Below the pieces are notes generated by a model, which was given only the letters and a program-made list of their open reading frames with translations, had not been told where the DNA came from and did not search any database. Shown piece after piece: positions 60,774 to 64,000 of a stretch of DNA of 64,000 bases; the first letter of the stretch is position 1, and each line of letters opens with the position of its first letter. The position numbers were made by a program, and so were the translations under genes. The stretch spans positions 1 to 64,000 of the forward strand of contig JAKPAM010000047.1 of the NCBI GenBank assembly GCA_029779435.1, in the 5' to 3' direction. This DNA comes from Pseudomonadota bacterium. Lineage in GTDB: Bacteria > Pseudomonadota > Gammaproteobacteria > Burkholderiales > Burkholderiaceae_E.

Positions 60774-61994
60774 TCATCCCTTGATCATCGGGCAACCGCC
60801 CTCGTTGATCGGCCGGAATGCTTCATTGGCCGGGATCACCGAGATGATCTTGTAGTAATCGTACGGCTTCTTCGATTCCTCGGGCTTCTTGACCTCGACC
60901 AGCAGCATCGGATGAATCGCGCGGCCATCGGCACGCACGGTGGTTTGGCCGAACAGCGGATCGTCGAAGGTGCCGGCGTCGCGCATCGCCTTGACGACGG
61001 CCGCGCCGTCCTTGGCGCTGCCCAGCTTGCTGACCGCGCGCAGGTAGGCGATCGTGCCCGAGTACGCGCCAGCCTGCGTCATCGACGGGTAGCGGCCGTT
61101 GTTGCGCTTGGCGAAGCGATCGCCGAACGCGCGCGTCTTGTCGTTCTGGTCCCAGTAGAACGCGGTCGTCAGCATCAGCCCTTGCGCGGTCTTCAGGCCC
61201 AGCGAGTGGATGTCGGAAATGAACAGCAGCATGCCGGCCAGCTTCTGCCCGCCCTGGACGAGGCCGAACTCGGCGGCGGTCTTGATCGCCGTCGTCGTGT
61301 CGCTGCCGCCGTTGGCCAGGCCGATGATCTGCGCCTTGGACGCCTGCGCCTGCAGGATGAACGACGAGAAGTCCTTCGAATCGAGCGGATGGCGCACCGA
61401 GCCGAGGACCTGGCCGCCGTTGGCCTTGACGACCGCGCTGGCATCGCGCTCGAGCGCGTGGCCGAACGCGTAGTCGGCGGTCAGGAAGAACCACTTCTTG
61501 CCGCCGCTCTTGGTGATCGCCGCGGCGGTGCCGTGAGACAGCGCCCACGTGTCATACGTCCAGTGGACGGTGTTCGGGTTGCAGGCCTTGCCGCTGATGT
61601 CCGAGCTGGCTGCCGCCGTCACCAGCGAGACCTTGTTCTTCTCGACGGAGATCGTGTTGACGGCCAGCGCGACGGCGCTGGTCGGCAGGTCGACGATCGC
61701 GTCGACGCTTTCGGTGTCGTACCAGCGGCGCACGAGCGCCGACGAGACATCGGGCTTGTTCTGCGCGTCGGCGGAAACCAGTTCGACCTTGAGCTTGGGA
61801 TCGATGGCCTTGTAGTCCTCGATTGCCATCTTCGTCGCCTCGATGGCGCCGGCACCGCCAATGTCGGAGTAGAGGCCGCCCATGTCGGCCAGCACGCCGA
61901 TCTTGACCGTGGTCTGCGCGTGCACGGGCAGCGCGGCGCTCAGGCCGAGGGCGACGGCGAGCAGGGTCTTGCGCAGGGGGAAATGTCTCTTCAT
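60774..61994 (-). CDS. branched-chain amino acid-type ABC transporter substrate-binding protein
   Basis: The 406-residue periplasmic protein of the Leu/Ile/Val-binding type (Peripla_BP_6) starts at the internal ATG at 61994; the track adds a 28-residue unlikely leader. The signal peptide is KTLLAVALGLSAALPVHAQ. The mature domain has VKIGVLADMGGLYSDIGG, LVSADAQNKPD and an FLTADYAFGHALERD segment typical of the family. No permease or ATPase genes are adjacent. The ligand may be an aromatic or other small carboxylate, but this is not decidable from sequence. Confidence 0.9.
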   Translation of the reverse strand: MKRHFPLRKTLLAVALGLSAALPVHAQTTVKIGVLADMGGLYSDIGGAGAIEATKMAIEDYKAIDPKLKVELVSADAQNKPDVSSALVRRWYDTESVDAIVDLPTSAVALAVNTISVEKNKVSLVTAAASSDISGKACNPNTVHWTYDTWALSHGTAAAITKSGGKKWFFLTADYAFGHALERDASAVVKANGGQVLGSVRHPLDSKDFSSFILQAQASKAQIIGLANGGSDTTTAIKTAAEFGLVQGGQKLAGMLLFISDIHSLGLKTAQGLMLTTAFYWDQNDKTRAFGDRFAKRNNGRYPSMTQAGAYSGTIAYLRAVSKLGSAKDGAAVVKAMRDAGTFDDPLFGQTTVRADGRAIHPMLLVEVKKPEESKKPYDYYKIISVIPANEAFRPINEGGCPMIKG

Positions 61995-62267
61995 GGCAAT
62001 CGCTTGGGTTCTTGGATGGGTGGCGCTGGTACTGCCGCGACGGGGCGCACAGTAGCACGGGGGTCGGGGTCGTTCCATCAGGGTTTACGACGCGGGGCGT
62101 CCGTCGCCGGCGGGGGCCGGCCATCGTCTGGCTGGCGCCACGGCCCGCGGAGCGCGCGGGGCGCTGAGGTAAGATCGATGCCGTCCGCGTCGCCGTCGGA
62201 TCTCCACCCCGGCCAGCGATGCGCCGGGCCTTGCCCCGCCTCCTACCGACCATGAGGATTGCTCCCG

Positions 62268-62558
62268 ATGACGTTCTCTCCGTCCCGCGTTTGGGTGATT
62301 GCCGCCTCGCTGGCCTGCGTCGCCGCCCCGGCGTTGGCCGGCCCCGGCGCCGCCAAGGAAGCCGTGCAGGCACGCCCCGGCCAATCGATCGAAGCCAGCG
62401 CGCGTGAGCGCGCGCGCGAACTGAACCACGACAGCGCGCTGCGCGGCGCCGGCCAGGCGAAGGCGGCGCATGCCGAGATGGCGCGGGGCCAGGCCAGCAC
62501 GGGCGGGATGGTGCCGGCCTCGGCGGCCGCCCCGCAGGCCACCGGCAAGAGCCGCTAA
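62268..62558 (+). CDS. small secreted or periplasmic protein, unknown function
   Basis: The 96-residue protein starts at ATG 62268, with GAGGATTG upstream. A signal peptide (VWVIAASLACVAAPALAG) is followed by an Ala/Gln/Arg-rich, probably helical and disordered mature part (ARERARELNHDSALRGAGQAK) ending in GKSR. No family is recognised. It lies 16 bp before the DUF2950 gene and is likely co-transcribed with it. Composition matches the chromosome. Confidence 0.65.
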   Translation: MTFSPSRVWVIAASLACVAAPALAGPGAAKEAVQARPGQSIEASARERARELNHDSALRGAGQAKAAHAEMARGQASTGGMVPASAAAPQATGKSR

Positions 62559-62574
62559 GGACGCGGACACGAGG

Positions 62575-63513
62575 ATGCCGTCGATGCTTGAGTCGTTGTC
62601 GTCCGGTCGCGTGCTCCGCGCGATCGTGTGGGTCTGCGTGCTGGCCGGCGTCGCGCCGGCGGTGCATGCGCAGGCCGGTTTCGCGTCTCCCGAAGCCGCC
62701 GCGCAGGCGCTGGTCGATGCGATCGCGACCACCGATGCGTCGGCGGTCGAGAAAGTCCTGGGCAAGGACGCGAAGCGGCTGGTGCCGGTCGGTGTCGACG
62801 ATGCGACGCTGCGCGCCGATACGCTGCGCTTCCTGTCGGCGTGGTCCGAAGGACATCGGATCGTCGAGACGGGCGACGGCTGGGCCCATCTGGACGTGGG
62901 CCGCGACCACTGGCGGTTTCCGGTGCCGCTCGCGCGTCGCGCCGGCGCGTCGGCCGATGCAGCGTGGGCGTTCGACACGAAGGCCGGCGAGAACGTGCTG
63001 CGGCTGCGGCGCATCGGCCGCAACGAGTTGGCGACGATGTACAGCCTGCTCGACTATGTCGACGCGCAGCAGTATTACCGCGAAGTGCGCATCAAGGCCG
63101 GGCAGTCGCCCGAATTCGCCAGCAAGCTGTACAGCGCGCCGGGCCAGCGCGACGGCCTGTACTGGGACAAGCGGCCCGGCTGGCCCGACAGCCCGCTGGG
63201 GCCATTGACCGCGAGCATGGGCGAGAAGGTCACCGAGGGCGACGCGTTCTTCGGCTATCGCTACAAGCCGCTGGAAGGGCAGGGGCCGCACGCGAAGGAT
63301 GGCGCGAAGGCATATCGCGTCAAGGGGCGGCTGGTCGAGGGCTTCGCGATGATCGCGTGGCCGGCGCGCTACGGCGACACGGGCGTGATGACGTTCATCG
63401 TCAACCAGGACGGCAAGATCTATCAGCGCAACCTGGGTCCGCGCACGGCCGCGATCGCCGCGGCGATCCGAACGTTCAACCCCGAAGGCGGGTGGGAGCC
63501 GGCGCGGCCCTAG
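62575..63513 (+). CDS. DUF2950 family secreted protein
   Basis: The protein is 312 residues, with a second possible ATG at 62584. A signal peptide (AIVWVCVLAGVAPAVHAQ) is followed by the DUF2950 features: FASPEAAAQALVDAIATTD, the LLDYVDAQQYYREV segment and FFGYRYKPLEGQG, with GLVEGFAMIAWP-like wording near the end. It is exported. No enzymatic function is established; members often sit beside DUF3300 genes, which I do not see here. Its stop codon TAG is the first three bases of the inverted-repeat element that follows. Confidence 0.9.
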   Translation: MPSMLESLSSGRVLRAIVWVCVLAGVAPAVHAQAGFASPEAAAQALVDAIATTDASAVEKVLGKDAKRLVPVGVDDATLRADTLRFLSAWSEGHRIVETGDGWAHLDVGRDHWRFPVPLARRAGASADAAWAFDTKAGENVLRLRRIGRNELATMYSLLDYVDAQQYYREVRIKAGQSPEFASKLYSAPGQRDGLYWDKRPGWPDSPLGPLTASMGEKVTEGDAFFGYRYKPLEGQGPHAKDGAKAYRVKGRLVEGFAMIAWPARYGDTGVMTFIVNQDGKIYQRNLGPRTAAIAAAIRTFNPEGGWEPARP

Positions 63514-63780
63514 GGCCTTTTAACGCTAAGATCGCCCCCGCGCCGAGGGGCGTCAAGCGCTGTGGCTAGGCACGGGCGAAGTGGCGTACCCGAGGTACGT
63601 AATGAGCCTGCAACGACGCCACAGCGCTTGACGCCCCTTGGCCCGAAGGGTGAAGCCCTGTTCGAGCCCGCCGCCGCGTTGCAAATGCTCGCCATAGCCC
63701 CGCTATGGCTGTGCTTTGCGCCTTGCTGCAGGCTCGAACAGGGCTTCACGCGGGGGCGATCTTAGCGTTAACAGGCCCTA
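63511..63780. repeat. 270-bp MITE-like element with 32-bp terminal inverted repeats and nested palindromes
   Basis: The left end TAGGGCCTTTTAACGCTAAG... (63511-63542) and the right end (63749-63780) are inverted copies matching at 31 of 32 bases. Inside are two further perfect 19-bp inverted repeats: GGGGCGTCAAGCGCTGTGG (63547-63565) / 63619-63637, and GTGAAGCCCTGTTCGAGCC (63650-63668) / 63731-63749. Short hairpins CGTACC-CGA-GGTACG and CCATAGC-CCC-GCTATGG sit between them. No coding potential is evident. The ends supply the stop codons of both convergent flanking genes. It could be a non-autonomous mobile element or a BIME-like bidirectional terminator. Confidence 0.85.
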
Positions 63781-64000
63781 GGCTTGGCCGGGTCGATCGG
63801 ACCGGCCGGACCCGCCATCGGCCGGCGGGGCCGATTCGAAGCGGCCCGCGTCGCGGTTCTTGCGCACCGCATTCCACGGCCATGTCCGGCCGTTCATCGC
63901 GACGTAGACGCCCGGCGATGCGTGCGTGGCCGCGGCGATCGCATAGCCGAGGTTGAACATCGCATCGGAACGCGCGACGCGGTAAGGGACCATCGCCCCG
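63778..64000 (-). CDS. hypothetical protein, C-terminal part (frame stays open to the right edge)
   Basis: A minus-strand frame is open from the right edge to a TAG at 63778. The track uses the ATG at 63993 (71 residues), but the frame is still open upstream, so this may be the C-terminus of a longer protein. Visible features are the hydrophobic patch MFNLGYAIAAATHASPGVYVAMNG and a polar, Gly/Ser/Asp-rich end. I do not recognise a family. It is convergent with the DUF2950 gene across the inverted-repeat element. Confidence 0.45.
   Translation of the reverse strand, partial: GAMVPYRVARSDAMFNLGYAIAAATHASPGVYVAMNGRTWPWNAVRKNRDAGRFESAPPADGGSGRSDRPGQA

Overview
This 64 kb window is GC-rich and densely coded. 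It looks like the chromosome of a betaproteobacterium, most likely Burkholderiales. That placement rests on a Bug/TctC-type solute-binding protein, the beta-oxidation gene sets, Cu/Zn superoxide dismutase, DUF1800/DUF1501 and DUF2950 genes, and overall codon use. It is inferred from gene content only, since there is no rRNA or other phylogenetic marker here.

Left edge (1-2160): the start of an IS1182-type transposase abuts two promoterless genes on the minus strand. Each ends inside a GCCTAAC core and is bounded by attC-like sites, so this is a two-cassette integron remnant without a visible integrase. Region 2165-12955 (minus strand): one operon for a peptide-type ABC importer. It encodes two permeases, three tandem paralogous binding proteins and two ATPases, and ends with an HMG-CoA-lyase-like enzyme. 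Region 13268-22607: a membrane-anchored zinc-ribbon protein, a Bug-type binding protein, an alpha/beta hydrolase coupled to a thiolase, divergent paired acyl-CoA dehydrogenases, an enoyl-CoA hydratase and a DHA2-type drug exporter. This block looks like acyl-CoA catabolism.

The most unusual part is 23122-50398, about 27 kb of co-directional genes, most of them overlapping by 4 bp. It opens with two megasynthases. The first reads A-PCP-KS-AT-ACP-aminotransferase, preceded by a truncated condensation-like region. The second reads C-A-PCP-C-PCP, with no thioesterase. Next come a membrane-anchored CocE/S15 hydrolase, an Sfp-type phosphopantetheinyl transferase, and two tandem copies of a hydrolase pair resembling the exosortase-A-associated hydrolases 2 and 1, flanking a TIGR04325-type methyltransferase. 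The same run then continues without a break into polysaccharide genes: a WecG/TagA glycosyltransferase fused to a STAS domain, a Wzy/O-antigen-ligase-like protein, two glycosyltransferases and a Wzx flippase. Flanking genes add another glycosyltransferase, a hexapeptide acetyltransferase and a Wzc-type tyrosine autokinase. I infer a pathway in which a beta-amino-acid-containing peptide/polyketide is made together with, and perhaps attached to, a Wzx/Wzy-type glycan. No exosortase, priming glycosyltransferase or Wza exporter is in the window.

Right part (55078-64000): sodC, a DUF1501/DUF1800 pair, a glutathione transferase, a SnoaL-like protein, a Leu/Ile/Val-type binding protein, a small secreted protein and DUF2950. 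After these comes a compact 270-bp element with 32-bp terminal inverted repeats and nested internal palindromes, sitting between two convergent genes.
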